Shown: positions 49,385 to 62,480, counted from the first letter of the stretch. The stretch is DNA of 64,000 nucleotides from Siphlonurus alternatus (GCA_949825025.1 OX463779.1:30230859-30294858), one strand, 5' to 3'. Notes: generated from the sequence alone by a model not told the origin. Made by a program: numbers and translations.

Positions 49385-49735
49385 TTGAAAAAATAGTTTT
49401 TTTTTTTTTTTTTTTCCCTGCAGATTGATGTTTTATATGTTGTGATAAATAAATTATGTTATTTTAGTTATTTATATACTGTAGCTTATAATATGCATTT
49501 AATTTTTTATTTTTGTTATCCAATATACATTGCAGTATATATGCAAGTCACCCCTATATGATGCCAAGTTGTGTTAGGAACAAAATTGAAAAACTAATAA
49601 AAACAATTAACTATTATTAAAAAAAAAAAAAAGGAATATTTTATTTATAAATATTTTATCTTTAATAATTCCTAAATTTACATAATATTAATATACAGGT
49701 TTAGATTCTTTAATTATGATTTCATCTTTTCTCAA
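49385..49735. other. Non-coding AT-rich stretch
   Basis: No exon or recognised repeat was seen; contains T- and A-runs. Confidence 0.4.
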
Positions 49736-49953
49736 GGTCCTTTCACATATTAGTCCGATTTTGCTGCTGCGTGTTGCAGAATTACCGCAGGCTTTTCACA
49801 TACTCTCGTTTGTGTGCGGCTGTTGCGGCAGAAAATCACGTGAATGCCGCAGAAAAATCGAACTGACAAGACAAGACATCGCAGCGTTTTGCGGCGTCAT
49901 CAACAACTTTTGTTGCGGCGTGTTGCGGCAAAATCAGACTATGTGAAAGGACC
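49736..49953. mobile_element. 218-bp MITE with TTGCGGC-rich body
   Basis: The ends GGTCCTTTCACATA and the inverted GGTCCTTTCACATAG are followed inward by GATTTTGC and TTGCGGCGTGTTGC words repeated in both orientations. The plus-strand frame over it is artefactual. The target duplication is not clear. Confidence 0.75.
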
Positions 49954-49985
49954 TTTATGAATGCAACATATTATATATATTTATA

Positions 49986-50143
49986 AATTTACATTCTTAT
50001 AAATTATTTTAAAAGTGAATTTTTATTAAAAACTTACATGTGTAGGAATTGATTATATATATATTACAATAATTTAATTCCTACACATGTATGTTTTTAA
50101 TCAAAATTCACTTTTAAAATAATTTATAAGAATGTAAATTTTA
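49986..50143. mobile_element. Short palindromic MITE
   Basis: Arms of about 70 bp: AAATTTACATTCTTATAAAT and AAAAGTGAATTTTTATTAAA on the left, mirrored on the right. The loop is GATTATATATATATTACAAT-like. Non-coding. Confidence 0.75.
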
Positions 50144-50577
50144 TGCTAAATAAATAACACTTGTAAAAACACTGACTGAAATAAAATAATACAAAGGTTT
50201 CAGAAATAGCCAGACATACATATAAAGAAGAAAGTTAGGGAGATCCAATAATTTGGATAATGGTCTGGTATTAATGTTACTGTATATTTTCAGTACAAAT
50301 ATAAGATTTCTTTGAAAAATGCATAACTATAACATTTACATAAGACACGTAAGTTATAAATACATGACAATATTATTTAACTTTGAACAAAAAAGTTGCA
50401 CAGTATGTACCTCCCTGGAAAATTTCCAACACCAATAGATGGCAGTGTAGTGTTTCTGGATCAATATGACAATGTTATTGAACCTTGTTTAAGGATATTT
50501 TTAAATACATGGATTGTATATAGAAGTTATGAAAGCTTTTTGGATCAAACACATAAACTATATATAATATATAAGAG

Positions 50578-50583
50578 TTTATT
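50578..50583 (-). terminator. Polyadenylation signal of TRAPPC6
   Basis: AATAAA on the minus strand, about 116 bp downstream of the TRAPPC6 stop codon: the expected hexamer at a plausible distance. The T/A-rich sequence following it is compatible with 3'-end processing. Confidence 0.5.
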
Positions 50584-50698
50584 ATCTGCATAAAAAAACT
50601 GACTTTTGAATGATAGTAGTTTTGATCTCCAAAGAGTAGCACGTCGTCTGTTTTTCGAGTAGACAGCCTGCCTGAGCCTCGCATCATTGTTAAGAGTC

Positions 50699-51289
50699 TT
50701 AAGAGCGCTGGACTTGGATGTGGAACTTGCAGGCTGGCATGGTCTGCACCTCCGCAGTCACCATGCACGTGATGCCCAGGTTGGCTAGGGCCCCGCGTAC
50801 AAGTCCACACGTGTATGCCAAGTACTGAAAGAGCAAAGGAAATGTAGCTTAGTTTGATGACCTGCAACTATTGATTAAAAAAGCATTTTTTTACTAAGTA
50901 AGCTATTACACATTTTTTAAAAAAAATACTGTCCCTTTATAAGTAAAATTTGTAAAGAAAACAGAATTACTAGCCCACTTTAATTAGGAGCCTTTTTTTC
51001 TTTTTCCTTCAAAATCCCTGATGTAAATTAAATCCTGATTATATAGACTTTTCCTTTGATTGTCATGTTAATTGCTATATTACATACTTTGGGTGACACT
51101 TCAAGGTACTGCTTGCTGGTTGATATTTTGGAGATAAACCTGAAGTGGTTATCCTGCAGCACATACAGTCCCTGGTTGTTTGTCCTTAGGTTGTCAATCT
51201 GCTTCTTGTAAATAGATGACCAGAAGTCCGTGCAGATGAACTTGATTGTATCCAATTCATCTTTAAATCTTGGCCACTCGCGAGTTAGC
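50699..51289 (-). CDS. trappc6b: TRAPPC6 (TRAPP complex subunit 6), last two exons
   Basis: A subunit of the TRAPP tethering complex, which acts in ER-Golgi and intra-Golgi vesicle traffic. The penultimate exon is 51289 to 51088: acceptor TGTTGCAG, donor GTATGT. It encodes LTREWPRFKDELDTIKFICT, then DFWSSIYKKQIDNLRTN and NQGLYVLQDNHFRF. The last exon is 50824 to 50699: acceptor CTCTTTCAG. It encodes YLAYTCGLVRGALANLGI and ends VTAEVQTMPACKFHIQVQRS before TAA. The join is in phase and gives 108 residues that follow the C-terminal two-thirds of TRAPPC6A/B closely, with KQIDNLRTN and the MPACKF terminus as signatures. The exon starts one base into a codon, so earlier exons exist (about 50 residues), but they were not found between here and 62 kb. 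The 6B label is by resemblance; invertebrates usually have one copy. Confidence 0.93.
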
Positions 51290-51390
51290 CTGCAACATAG
51301 TTTAAAATCTAATTAAGCTGCAAATTGGTTTCATAACAATTTTTACTGTTAAAAACTGAAAACAGAAGTTGTTTTATAGAGTTTTATGTG

Positions 51391-51497
51391 CAAGGGGGTC
51401 CAAAACCGGGCTACGTGGTATATAAAATGCATACAGTATTGTGCTCTATATGTGTGCATATACACCACGTAGCCCTAGCTGTTTCGGACCCCCTTAA
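51391..51497. mobile_element. Small inverted-repeat element in the TRAPPC6 intron
   Basis: AAGGGGGTCCAAAACCGGGC and CTACGTGGT on the left are mirrored by ACCACGTAGCCC and CGGACCCCCTT on the right, around a ~45-bp loop. A MITE-like palindrome upstream of the penultimate exon. Confidence 0.6.
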
Positions 51498-53098
51498 GAC
51501 ATTTCGCACTTTTAACAATTTTTATCTGCCATTGTTAAGGTTCTTAAAAATTCAAAAAAATTATGAACATGTTTGATGGAATGTAGCAGATTAGTTCATC
51601 ATAATTTCAGTTCCATATTGTATATCAGAGCATCTCGTTGAGTAATTTTTTTTTGTGAAACGTTTTGTGATGTTTTATAACAAATAAACAAATATGTATT
51701 TTTTTTTACCCTGTTTTTATTTTATTTATTAATTTTTTTAACCAGTAAAAAAATTATGAAGGTATTGCAGTTATTATTTTCATGGAAGGGATGGTTGGTT
51801 AATCAGTTACAATTTTCTTTTTTTACTTATTTTTTTGCCTTAAGGTAGATATAATACGGATCAGCTGGCCCAATGCTAAAAAAATCCCATTCATAAAAAT
51901 TATGAAAAAAATATACAGTTATATAATGTTCTCCTCTACATCCCCTATCAGTAGGTAAAATATCAGGTATACAAAAACGAGCTAGTTTTCTGGGTCGGAC
52001 TGGGACCAAAAGGCCTACTGAGCAATGAAAGGCGGGGGCCTCTACACCAACGGGGGGTTTGGGGGGCGGAGCCCCCCAAGCAGCCCGCCGCAGGTGCGTT
52101 TTTTTTCAAAAAAGGGGCGTGGCTTGCTTATATTTTTTAATACAAAAATGTCTAAACATCGCGAGATTTTATATTATTTTTTTTTATGAAAATTTGGATT
52201 TTAAGGAAAAATTAATTTAAACCTTTTTTGGTGCATGATAACGCGAGTCATATTTTCTGTATATTCTTTTCTTTCACCATTTTTTTTTTTTTTTTCTTAA
52301 TCGAGGAGTTTTGCAAGTATAAAGTCCCAATTTAACAACTAAAACTTTATTGGAACATTTTTCTGTGTGACTTTGGGTCAAAAATTGCACAATTAGAAAA
52401 ATAATTAATCTTATCAAATTATTGTGGAACATATTACATTAAATACCAAAATAATTCTAGTAATGTACCCGAATATGTAAAAAAAAAAAGTGTTAAATTT
52501 GGTTCACCTTTAAAAATTTGATTTTCAATGAGGATTATAACGTACACTACTCTCGGATTCACAAATTGAGTCACCTGAACTTTGGAGAGTTGTAGCTCTG
52601 CAGGTTTCAATAAGCCCAGAATATTGTAAAAAAACATACTGACACACAAGCAAATTTTTTTCTTAATTTTTATTAGTAATTTCATATTTTTGAAGCAAAA
52701 ATTTAAATTTCTGTGATTTTTTTGACAGAACATTGCAAACCTTGGGTTCTTTCAATGGATTTTCATGACTTTCCCGATTGGCGCACTTGGCACTTAAAAA
52801 TTCATCTAAAATTAACAAAAAATGTTATGACCCTGAAATATTTAAAATACACGAATAAAAATATGTACAATGCGATAAAAATAGTTTAATTGTCCTAATT
52901 TGAAAAACTAATTTTTAATTAAATAAAAAGTGTGTCTCCTCCATAGAGAAACTTTTTTTCTGTGAAAAAAATCATTGCATTATTCAACGTAAAATCATAT
53001 TTGCCAACAAAAATATTCGTTGGGAATATATTTTTTATTCGAAACTTTATCAATTTAAAAATAATTTTGTATTGTTTTAGCCGGCGTTGAACAGTTAA

Positions 53099-53445
53099 GG
53101 GTAAGGTAACGCCACCAATGTTAAAAAAAATCCCTCTCACAAAAATTCTGAAAAAAATTTAAAATGTTCTCCTCTATACCCCCTATCAGTACCGAAAATA
53201 TCAGGTATACAAATACGATCTAGTTTTTGAGTTATAAATTTTTAAAGTTGACTACTTTAACATGGAGAAATGAAACTCCCATGTTAAATTGGTCAACTTT
53301 AAAAATTCATAACTCAAAAACTAGATCGTATTTGTATACCTGATATTTTAGCTACTGATAGGGGGTGTAGAGGAGAACATTTTAAATTTTTTTCAGAATT
53401 TTTGTGAGAGGGATTTTTTTTAACATTGGTGGCGTTACCTTACCC
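53099..53445. mobile_element. fam-C MITE, copy 3
   Basis: TTAA flanks at 53095-53098 and 53446-53449. Very similar to copies 1 and 2. Nested inside the hAT-like element. Confidence 0.9.
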
Positions 53446-53885
53446 TTAAACGATAAAAAAATAATTAAAAATCAATAAAGCTTTGAATAAAAAATATACT
53501 CCAAGCAAAAGTTGACAATTATTTTGTTACTTTGGATTTTGGATGGAATGTTTGTTTTCCCGAAAAATATTTTTTCAGGGAGCAGATACATTTTTTACTT
53601 ATTATTTAATTAAAAATAAATTAAATTGAGACAATCAAATCTTTTTTTATAGCAATATAATGCACGTATTTTCATCCGTTTATGTGTCATGTATTATGTG
53701 CAGCTGCTTTTTTAACTGTGCTCAAAAAATGACCGAATTCATTACAAAATATATTGCGGTACGTTAAAATCAAGGACTATATACAAGTATTAGTATATAG
53801 TATATAACCCTTGCGTTAAAATACCTCCAATTTTAATTTTCTGGGCCGGATATGCAGTTTCTCATTTAAGTGATTTGAGCATTAA

Positions 53886-54244
53886 GGGTAAGATAACGCC
53901 ACCAATGTTAAAAAAAAATCCCTCACACAAAAATTCTGAAAAAAAAAAAAAAAAAATTAAAATGTTCTCCTATACCCCCTATCAATAGTTAAAAGATCAG
54001 ATATACAAATACGATCTAGTTTTTGAGTTATGAATTTTTAAAGTTGACTAATTTCCATTTCTCCATGTTAAAGTAGTCAACTTTAAAAATTAATAACTCA
54101 AAAACTATAAGATCATATTTGTATGCCTGATCTTTTAGCTATTGATATAGCGGGTGTAGAGGAGAATATTTTAATTGTTTTTCATAATTTTTGTGTGGGG
54201 GATTTTTTTTTTTTTTTTTTAACATTGGTGGCGTTATTTTACCC
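53886..54244. mobile_element. fam-C MITE, copy 4 (diverged)
   Basis: TTAA flanks at 53882-53885 and 54245-54248. It has poly-A and poly-T expansions in both subterminal regions, loss of part of one arm near the centre, and a 5' end reading GGGTAAGATAACGCC. Confidence 0.85.
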
Positions 54245-54249
54245 TTAAA

Positions 54250-55480
54250 TCATGCATGAATAGATAAAAAAATACTATATAATAAAAAAAAAAATGTGTA
54301 ATGAAAGAAACAAGTACGTGCTATATACATCTTTTTGTCTTATATATAAAGGAGACTATGAATTACGAAAAACGAAGCTAGCGGAAGATTTTGTAAAAAA
54401 AAAAAAAAAAAAAAAAAAACTTACAAAATTTAATCTATAATTTATGTTCGGTATTTTTAAAAATAAAATGTAGGAAATTTTTTAATTCAATAATACATGT
54501 CCATGCACCTTTCCGGATTGGTGTTTTAAACCGTTCTGGCTTATTTTTATCACTCTAATAAATTACAAAAAAGATTATATATATTAAAAAATAAAAATAA
54601 AACATACAGTTAAACAAGCCTTAGATTACGCCTGAGATCACAGACTAGACGTCGCCAAGGCGTAGTAATCTTAATTTTTTAAAAATGTCCCACAACAAGG
54701 TTATTTTAAACTATGGAATTTTTTAAAAATATTACATGCTTCTATAATATGTATAACTATTGGAAAAAAGTATAAAAAAGTAAGTTTAATTTGATTTCAA
54801 AATCGCGTCGCCACCACTTCGACCACTTTGCACCTCTTCCAGACGAAAGCCTGGGGCCAGTGGGGCCGCATGGAGCCGCTGTTGTGACAACACGTCGACA
54901 CCAAAAATGCTAAAAACTTGAAAAAAAGTGGTGAAATTAAAAAAAATAGGCACCCTTACGCATTTAAAAGTAACATTCTGGATTTATTATAGCTTCTGGA
55001 GGCGTATATAGACGTATATTCCGATCTGTCTTTTATTTTAAAACGAACGCCTTTTTTCAGCTCAGCTGATCGGTTAAGTTCGATTCGGTTCGATTTAATT
55101 AATCGATTTCGAGCTCCTGTGACGTCACAATAACAAAAATCATGGCAGCGTGCCTTTTCTGTTCTGGTTTTAAAGTTCGCTAAATTAATGAACATTAAAC
55201 CATGATGTCAGTACTAATAATAGGTTAAAAGTATATTAGATACTTGGGATGGCCGCTAGGCAAGCGGATTGCCGCGCCCACGGCCGTGGCGTTCTCATAA
55301 ACCGGCAAACTAAACTAGGGATGTGATGTTTTTTTCTAATCGAGCGCCTATCGTTAAAAAATGAAGGTCGTAACGCAAAACAGTACTATTTTTTATTCAA
55401 AATGTCTTCCATGCGTAAACTAAGGTTTGTGATACTGTATACCGCAACAGAATATGTTAATATTAAATTTGACTTATTAT
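54250..55480. other. Internal sequence of the hAT-like element
   Basis: Mostly AT-rich, with a poly-A tract near 54396-54419 and a GC-richer patch at 54800-54900. A TGACGTCAC word lies near 55120. No credible coding frame. Confidence 0.35.
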
Positions 55481-56429
55481 ATATTAGTGCAGGACCAAGG
55501 GGCCTTGCAGGTCTAAGGTTCCTTCAGGGCTTTATACACCTTGATTTAGTTACTCTACATTAATTTTCCAAAATTATTTTCCTTCGTTTTTCCTACACCT
55601 TTTCAGATCGCGATGTATAGAGGGCCTTCTTGGTCATACCACGAGGGAGAATTTTACACAATACTTTTTTTAAAGAAATATAAGGACCCTTGACCCTCGG
55701 CACGGCGGTTGGAGGCCCCTAAAAATATTAAAGGTAGGTCTTCATTATGAGGGCCTACCTTTTATATTTGGGGGGGGGGGGGGGCCTCCAACTGTGCCAA
55801 GGACCCTTATATTTTCTCATGAAAGTTATTATGTAATTGTTGTCTTTTTGTTTTAAAAATTGCTGGCACTTCAAAGTTGAAAATTCATAGTAAATAAATT
55901 GAAATGTATAAGAATTAATTGATTATTATGAATATATAATACCTATTAAATATAATAGTCAGTTCTTTGTACTGTTATTTAAGCCTCTTGTTTTACTCTA
56001 CATCTTCAGAACACTGTGTCTACATTAAATCTTACATCGCTTCGCGATGTAGGCAGGGCCTACTTCACCCTGGGGGGGGGGGGCCTACTTTTAACATTCT
56101 GGGGGCCTCCATAACCGGGGGGGCCTACTGAGCGATCGCTCACCAACTCCTATGGCCAGTCCGAGCCTGCCCTAGTTTTCGAGTTATGAATTTTTAAAGT
56201 TGACTAATTTAACATGGAAGCCCCATTTCTCCATGTTAATTAAATTATGTAGTCAACTTTAAAAATTTATAACTCGAAAACTAGCTCGTTTTTGTAAACC
56301 TGATATTTTACCTATACTGATAGGGGATGTAGAGGAGATTGAGGAGAACATTATATATTTTTTTATAATTTTCATGAATGGGATTTTTTTAGCATTGGGC
56401 CAGCTGATCCGTATTATCTCTACCTTAAA

Positions 56430-56970
56430 GCAGGTCGGAACCAAAACAGGACTAAAATCCAAAACTGGGCTGTGTATGCATATTTCATACTATACTATGC
56501 ATAGCTTGCGTTGAGTGATAATGACAATCATACAAATCGTACCGTTCTATTATCCTATAGCCAGAAGAGAAGCCCATATATTCTAAAGTTGAGAGATCAT
56601 CGCTCTGGAACAGAAAAAAATATTCATAACTCGAAGCACAACAGTCAACAGCTGATCTCTGAAAAAGCTATGACTGAAAATAAATTTATCTCTATCAAGC
56701 ATACTTCGTGAATTGAAGATGGATTTTTTTTCAAGAAGATCGGTGTACAGTAATTTTATTACAGTAATACCTTTTTATCTTTTTCGCTGCTTTCTGTAAC
56801 GTAACATACAATTTCTGCATGAAGCAACTCCAACAACACAGGTTCTGCCATGGCACCAATTTTTTTTTTATTTTTCCGTGCCCATCCCATTTTGTCCATT
56901 TTGGCTCTTTACGCCATCTATGAATGGAAATCAGGAATATTTGTAAACTTTTGTACCGTGCATAACTTAG
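56430..56970. other. Sequence between fam-D and the foldback element
   Basis: Moderate GC with two short frames (56511-56711 plus, 56731-56976 minus) that resemble no known protein. TRAPPC6 exons were looked for here and not found. Confidence 0.35.
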
Positions 56971-57282
56971 CTCCAAATCACCTCCACGCCAGCTCCAAAG
57001 AATTGTGACGTCACGGAAAAGTACAACCCTCGCACATTGATCTTGAATGTATTTTAAAACGTTAATTCTCGGGTTAAATGGATTATTAACGACCTGTAGA
57101 CTGAATATAAATAGTATTTATAACATTTAAGTGTCATTTATAAAAATTCTATGATTATTTATTAAGAAATTAGCCGAAATTAGATTAACTAAAAAATTAA
57201 AGGCGGCAAAATTTTAAATGCCACGTGTGTCGGAGCTTTTATTAATTAAATTTTAAAAGTTGTTGAGCTCATTATTTAATTT

Positions 57283-60222
57283 CTAGGGAACGAAGTGTAC
57301 GTCGTGCCGGTTACTAACACATCACAGATTATAGGTAACAACATCCTTTAAATGAATCCGTAAAAAAATTTCATGAAACCAGGGGATAAAGGAACAATTT
57401 TGACTTGGAGGTGGAAATTTATTAAAAAAAATCAACGATCCTCGGTACAAAAAAATTTCTAGGGAACGCAATAAACGTCGTGCCAGTTACTGACACATCA
57501 CAAATTATAGGTAACAACATCCTTTAAATGAATCCGTAAAAAAATTTGATGAAACCAGGGAATAAAGGAACAATTTTGACTTGGAGGTGGAAATTTATTT
57601 AAAAAAATCAACGATCCTCGGTATAAAAAAATTTCTAGGGAACGAAGTGTACGTCGTGCCAGTTACTGACACATCACAAATTATAGGTAACAACATTCTT
57701 TAAATGAATCCGCAAAAAAATTTCATGAAACCAGGGGATAAAGGAACAATTTTGTCTTGGAGGTGGAAATTTATTAAAAAAAATCAACGATCCTCGGTAT
57801 AAAAAAATTTCTAGGGAACGAAGTGTACGTCGTGCCAGTTACTGACACATCACAAATTATAGGTAACAACATCCTTTAAATGAATCCGTAAAAAAATTTC
57901 ATGAAACCAGGGGATAAAGGAACAATTTTGACTTGGAGGTGGAAATTTATTTAAAAAAATTAACGATCCTCGGTATAAAAAAATTTCTAGGGAACGAAGT
58001 GTACGTCGTGCCAGTTACTGACACATCACAAATTATAGGTAACAACATCTTTTAAGTGAATCCGTAAAAAAATTTGATGAAACCAGGGGATAAAGGAACA
58101 ATTTTGTCTTGGAGGTGGAATTTATTAAAAAAATCAACGATCCTCGGTATAAAAAAAATTCTAGGGAACGAAGTGTACGTCGTGCCAGTTACTGACACAT
58201 CACAAATTATAGGTAACAACATTCTTTAAATGAATCCGTAAAAAAATTTCATGAAACCAGGGGATAAAGGAACAATTTTGTCTTGGAGGTGGAAATTTAT
58301 TAAAAAAAATCAACGATCCTCGGTACAAAAAAATTTCTAGGGAACGAAGTGTACGTCGTGCCAGTTACTGACACATCACAAATTATAGGTAACAACATTC
58401 TTTAAATGAATCCGTAAAAAAATTTCATGAAACCAGGGGATAAAGGAACAATTTTGTCTTGGAGGTGGAAATTTATTAAAAAAAATCAACGATCCTCGGT
58501 ACAAAAAAATTTCTAGGGAACGCAATAAACGTCGTGCCAGTTACTGACACATCACAAATTATAGGTAACAACATCTTTTAAATGAATCCGTAAAAAAATT
58601 TGATGAAACCAGGGGATAAAGGAACAATTTTGTCTTGGAGGTGGAAATTTATTTAAAAAAATCAACGATCCTCGGTATAAAAAAATTTCTAGGGAACGAA
58701 GTGTACGTCGTGCCAGTTACTGACACATCACAAATTATAGGTAACAACATTCTTTAAATGAATCCGTAAAAAAATTTCATGAAACCAGGGGATAAAGGAA
58801 CAATTTTGTCTTGGAGGTGGAAATTTATTAAAAAAAATCAACGATCCTCGGTATAAAAAAATTTCTAGGGAACGAAGTGTACGTCGTGCCAGTTACTGAC
58901 ACATCACAAATTATAGGTAACAATATCCTTTAAATGAATCCGTAAAAAAATTTCATGAAACCAGGGGATAAAGGAACAATTTTGTCTTGGAGGTGGAAAT
59001 TTATTAAAAAAAATCAACGATCCTCGGTACAAAAAAATTTCTAGGGAACGCAATAAACGTCGTGCCAGTTAATACTGACACATCACAAATTATAGGTAAC
59101 AACATTCTTTAAATGAATCCGTAAAAAAATTTGATGAAACCAGGGGATAAAGGAACAATTTTGTCTTGGAGGTGGAAATTTATTAAAAAAATCAACGATC
59201 CTCGGTATAAAAAAATTTCTAGGGAACGAAATAAACGTCGTGCCAGTTACTGACACATCACAAATTATAGGTAACAACATCCTTTAAATGAATCCGTAAA
59301 AAAATTTGATGAAACCAGGGGATAAAGGAACAATTTTGACTTGGAGGTGGAAATTTATTTAAAAAAATCAACGATCCTCGGTATAAAAAAATTTCTAGGG
59401 AACGAAGTGTACGTCGTGCCAGTTACTGACACATCACAAATTATAGGTAACAACATCTTTTAAATGAATCCGTAAAAAAAATTCATGAAACCAGGGGATA
59501 AAGGAACAATTTTGACTTGGAGGTGGAAATTTAATAAAAAAATCAACGATCCTCGGTATAAAATAATTTCTAGGGAACGAAGTGTACGTCGTGCCAGTTA
59601 CTGACACATCACAAATTATAGGTAACAACATCCTTTAAATGAATCCGTAAAAAAATTTCATGAAACCAGGGGATAAAGGAACAATTTTGACTTGGAGGTG
59701 GAAATTTATTTAAAAAAATCAACGATCCTCGGTATAAAAAATTTTCTAGGGAACGAAGTGTACGTCGTGCCAGTTACTGACACATCACAAATTATAGGTA
59801 ACAACATCTTTTAAATGAATCCGTAAAAAAATTTCATGAAACCAGGGGATAAAGGAACAATTTTGACTTGGAGGTGGAAATTTATTAAAAAAAATCAACG
59901 ATCCTCGGTACAAAAAAATTTCTAGGGAACGCAATAAACGTCGTGCCAGTTACTGACACATCACAAATTATAGGTAACAACATCTTTTAAATGAATCCGT
60001 AAAAAAATTTGATGAAACCAGGGGATAAAGGAACAATTTTGTCTTGGAGGTGGAAATTTATTAAAAAAAATCAACGATCCTCGGTATAAAAAAATTTCTA
60101 GGGAACGAAGTGTACGTCGTGCCAGTTACTGACACATCACAGATTATAGGTAACAACATCCTTTAAATGAATCCGTAAAAAAATTTCATGAAACCAGGGG
60201 ATAAAGGAACAATTTTGACTTG
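57283..60222 (+). repeat. Left satellite array, 17 monomers of ~176 bp
   Basis: The word AGGGAACG recurs at 57285, 57461, 57637, 57813, 57989, 58163 and onward to 60100, with spacing of 174-178 bp, mostly 176. Two monomer types are visible. The common one has GAAGTGTACGTCG with TTTCATGAAACC. The second has AATAAACGTCG with TTTGATGAAACC (units near 57461, 58515, 59043, 59221 and 59924). Identity between neighbours is very high. Confidence 0.95.
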
Positions 60223-60244
60223 TCGGAAAAAAAATTCCCACCTA

Positions 60245-62480
60245 CAAGTCAAAATTGTTCCTTTATCCCCTGGTTTCATGAATTTTTTTTACGGATTCAT
60301 TTAAAGGATGTTGTTACCTATAATCTGTAATGTGTCAGTAACTGGCACGACGTACACTTCGTTCCCTAGAAATTTTTTTATACCGAGGATCGTTGATTTT
60401 TTTTAATAAATTTCCACCTCCAAGTCAAAATTGTTCCTTTATCCCCTGGTTTCATGAAATTTTTTTACGGATTCATTTAAAGGATGTTGTTACCTATAAT
60501 TTGTGATGTGTCAGTAACTGGCACGACGTTTATTTCGTTCCCTAAAAATTCTTTTATACCGAGGATCGTTGATTTTTTTAATAAATTTCCACCTCCAAGA
60601 CAAAATTGTTCCTTTATCTCCTGGTTTCATCAAATTTTTTTACGGATTCATTTAAAGAATGTTGTTACCTATAATTTGTGATGTGTCAGTAACTGGCACG
60701 ACGTTTATTGCGTTCCCTAGAAATTTTTTTATACCGAGGATCGTTGATTTTTTTTAATAAATTTCCACCTCCAAGTCAAAATTGTTCCTTTATCCCCTGG
60801 TTTCATGAATTTTTTTTACGGATTCATTTAAAGGATGTTGTTACCTATAATTTGTGATGTATCAGTAACTAGCACGACGTACACTTCGTTCCCTAGAAAT
60901 TTTTTTATACCGAGGATCGTTGATTTTTTTAATAAATTTCCACCTCCAAGACAAAATTGTTCCTTTATCCCCTGGTTTCATCAAATTTTTTTACGGATTC
61001 ATTTAAAGAATATTGTTACCTATAATTTGTGATGTGTCAGTAACTGGCACGACGTTTATTGCGTTCCCTAGAAATTTTTTTGTACCGAGGATCGTTGATT
61101 TTTTTAATAAATTTCCACCTCCAAGTCAAAATTGTTCCTTTATCCCCTGGTTTCATGAATTTTTTTTACGGATTCATTTAAAAGATGTTGTTACCTATCA
61201 TTTGTGATGTGTCAGTAACTGGCACGACGTACACTTCGTTCCCTAGAAATTTTTTTATACCGAGGATCGTTGATTTTTTTTAATAAATTTCCACCTCCAA
61301 GTCAAAATTGTTCCTTTATCCCCTGGTTTCATGAGTTTTTTTTACGGATTAATTTAAAAGATGTTGTTACCTATAATCTGTGATGTGTCAGTAACTGGCA
61401 CGACGTACACTTCGTTCCCTAGAAATTTTTTTATACCGAGAATCGTTGATTTTTTTTAATAAATTTCCACCTCCAAGACAAAATTGTTCCTTTATCCCCT
61501 GGTTTCATCAAATTTTTTTACGGATTCATTTAAAAGATGTTGTTACCTATAATTTGTGATGTGTCAGTAACTGGCACGACGTTTATTGCGTTCCCTAGAA
61601 ATTTTTTTGTACCGAGGATCGTTGATTTTTTTTAATAAATTTCCACCTCCAAGTCAAAATTGTTCCTTTATCCCCTGGTTTCATGAAATTTTTTTACGGA
61701 TTCATTTAAAAGATGTTGTTACCTATAATTTGTGATGTGTCAGTAACTGGCACGACGTACACTTCGTTCCCTAGAAATTTTTTTATACCGAGGATCGTTG
61801 ATTTTTTTAAATAAATTTCCACCTCCAAGTCAAAAATGTTCCTTTATCCCCTGGTTTCATGAAATTTTTTTACGGATTCATTTAAAGGATGTTGTTACCT
61901 ATAATTTGTGATGTGTCAGTAACTGGCACGACGTACACTTCGTTCCCTAGAAATTATTTTATACCGAGGATCGTTGATTTTTTTAATAAATTTCCACCTC
62001 CAAGTCAAAATTGTTCCTTTATCCCCTGGTTTCATGAATTTTTTTTACGGATTCATTTAAAAGATGTTGTTACCTATCATTTGTGATGTGTCAGTAACTG
62101 GCACGACGTACACTTCGTTCCCTAGAAATTTTTTTATACCGAGGATCGTTGATTTTTTTAAATAAATTTCCACCTCCAAGTCAAAATTGTTCCTTTATCC
62201 CCTGGTTTCATGAAATTTTTTTACGGATTCATTTAAAGGATGTTGTTACCTATAATCTGTGATGTGTCAGTAACTGGCACGACGTTTACTTCGTTCCCTA
62301 GAAATTATTTTATACCGAGGATCGTTGATTTTTTTAATAAATTTCCACCTCCAAGACAAAATTGTTCCTTTATCCCCTGGTTTCATCAAATTTTTTTACG
62401 GATTCATTTAAAGGATGTTGTTACCTATAATTTGTGATGTGTTAGTAACCGGCACGACGTACACTTCGTTCCCTAGAAAT
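60245..62480 (-). repeat. Right satellite array, 13 monomers of ~176 bp in inverted orientation
   Basis: Complement of the left array. CGTTCCCTAG recurs about every 176 bp from about 60359 to 62470. Both monomer types are present. The recurrent 64-65 codon frames starting MLLPIICDVSV come from the monomer itself and cannot run through the array, because 176 is not a multiple of three. Confidence 0.95.

Larger units (their letters stand above)
51990..56171. mobile_element. 4.2-kb hAT-like element inside D2
   Basis: Bounded by the duplicated word CTAGTTTT(C) (51982-51990 and 56172-56180). The ends are TGGGTCGGACTGG on the left and, inverted, CAGGCTCGGACTGG on the right. AGTAGGCC- and GAGCNAT-type words are shared inside both ends. 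An 8-9 bp duplication and a CAG-like end suggest hAT. It holds two fam-C MITEs, a GGGGCGTGGC motif near 52125 resembling 2415, and long G-runs at 55770-55784 and 56071-56080. No transposase frame was seen, so it is non-autonomous. Confidence 0.65.
51844..56424. mobile_element. fam-D element D2, split by a 4.2-kb insertion
   Basis: TTAA flanks at 51840-51843 and 56425-56428. Its own sequence is 51844-51989 plus 56172-56424, about 400 bp, and matches the intact fam-D copy at 19829-20250. The interruption falls in the CGAGCTAGTTTTCGAG segment of one arm. Confidence 0.85.

Noticed and set aside
59083..62437. Seven similar 64-65 codon frames beginning MLLPIICDVSV or MLPIICDVSV
   Set aside because: They are the satellite monomer read in one frame. 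The 176-bp period breaks the frame at every unit, and substitutions show no sign of protein-level constraint.
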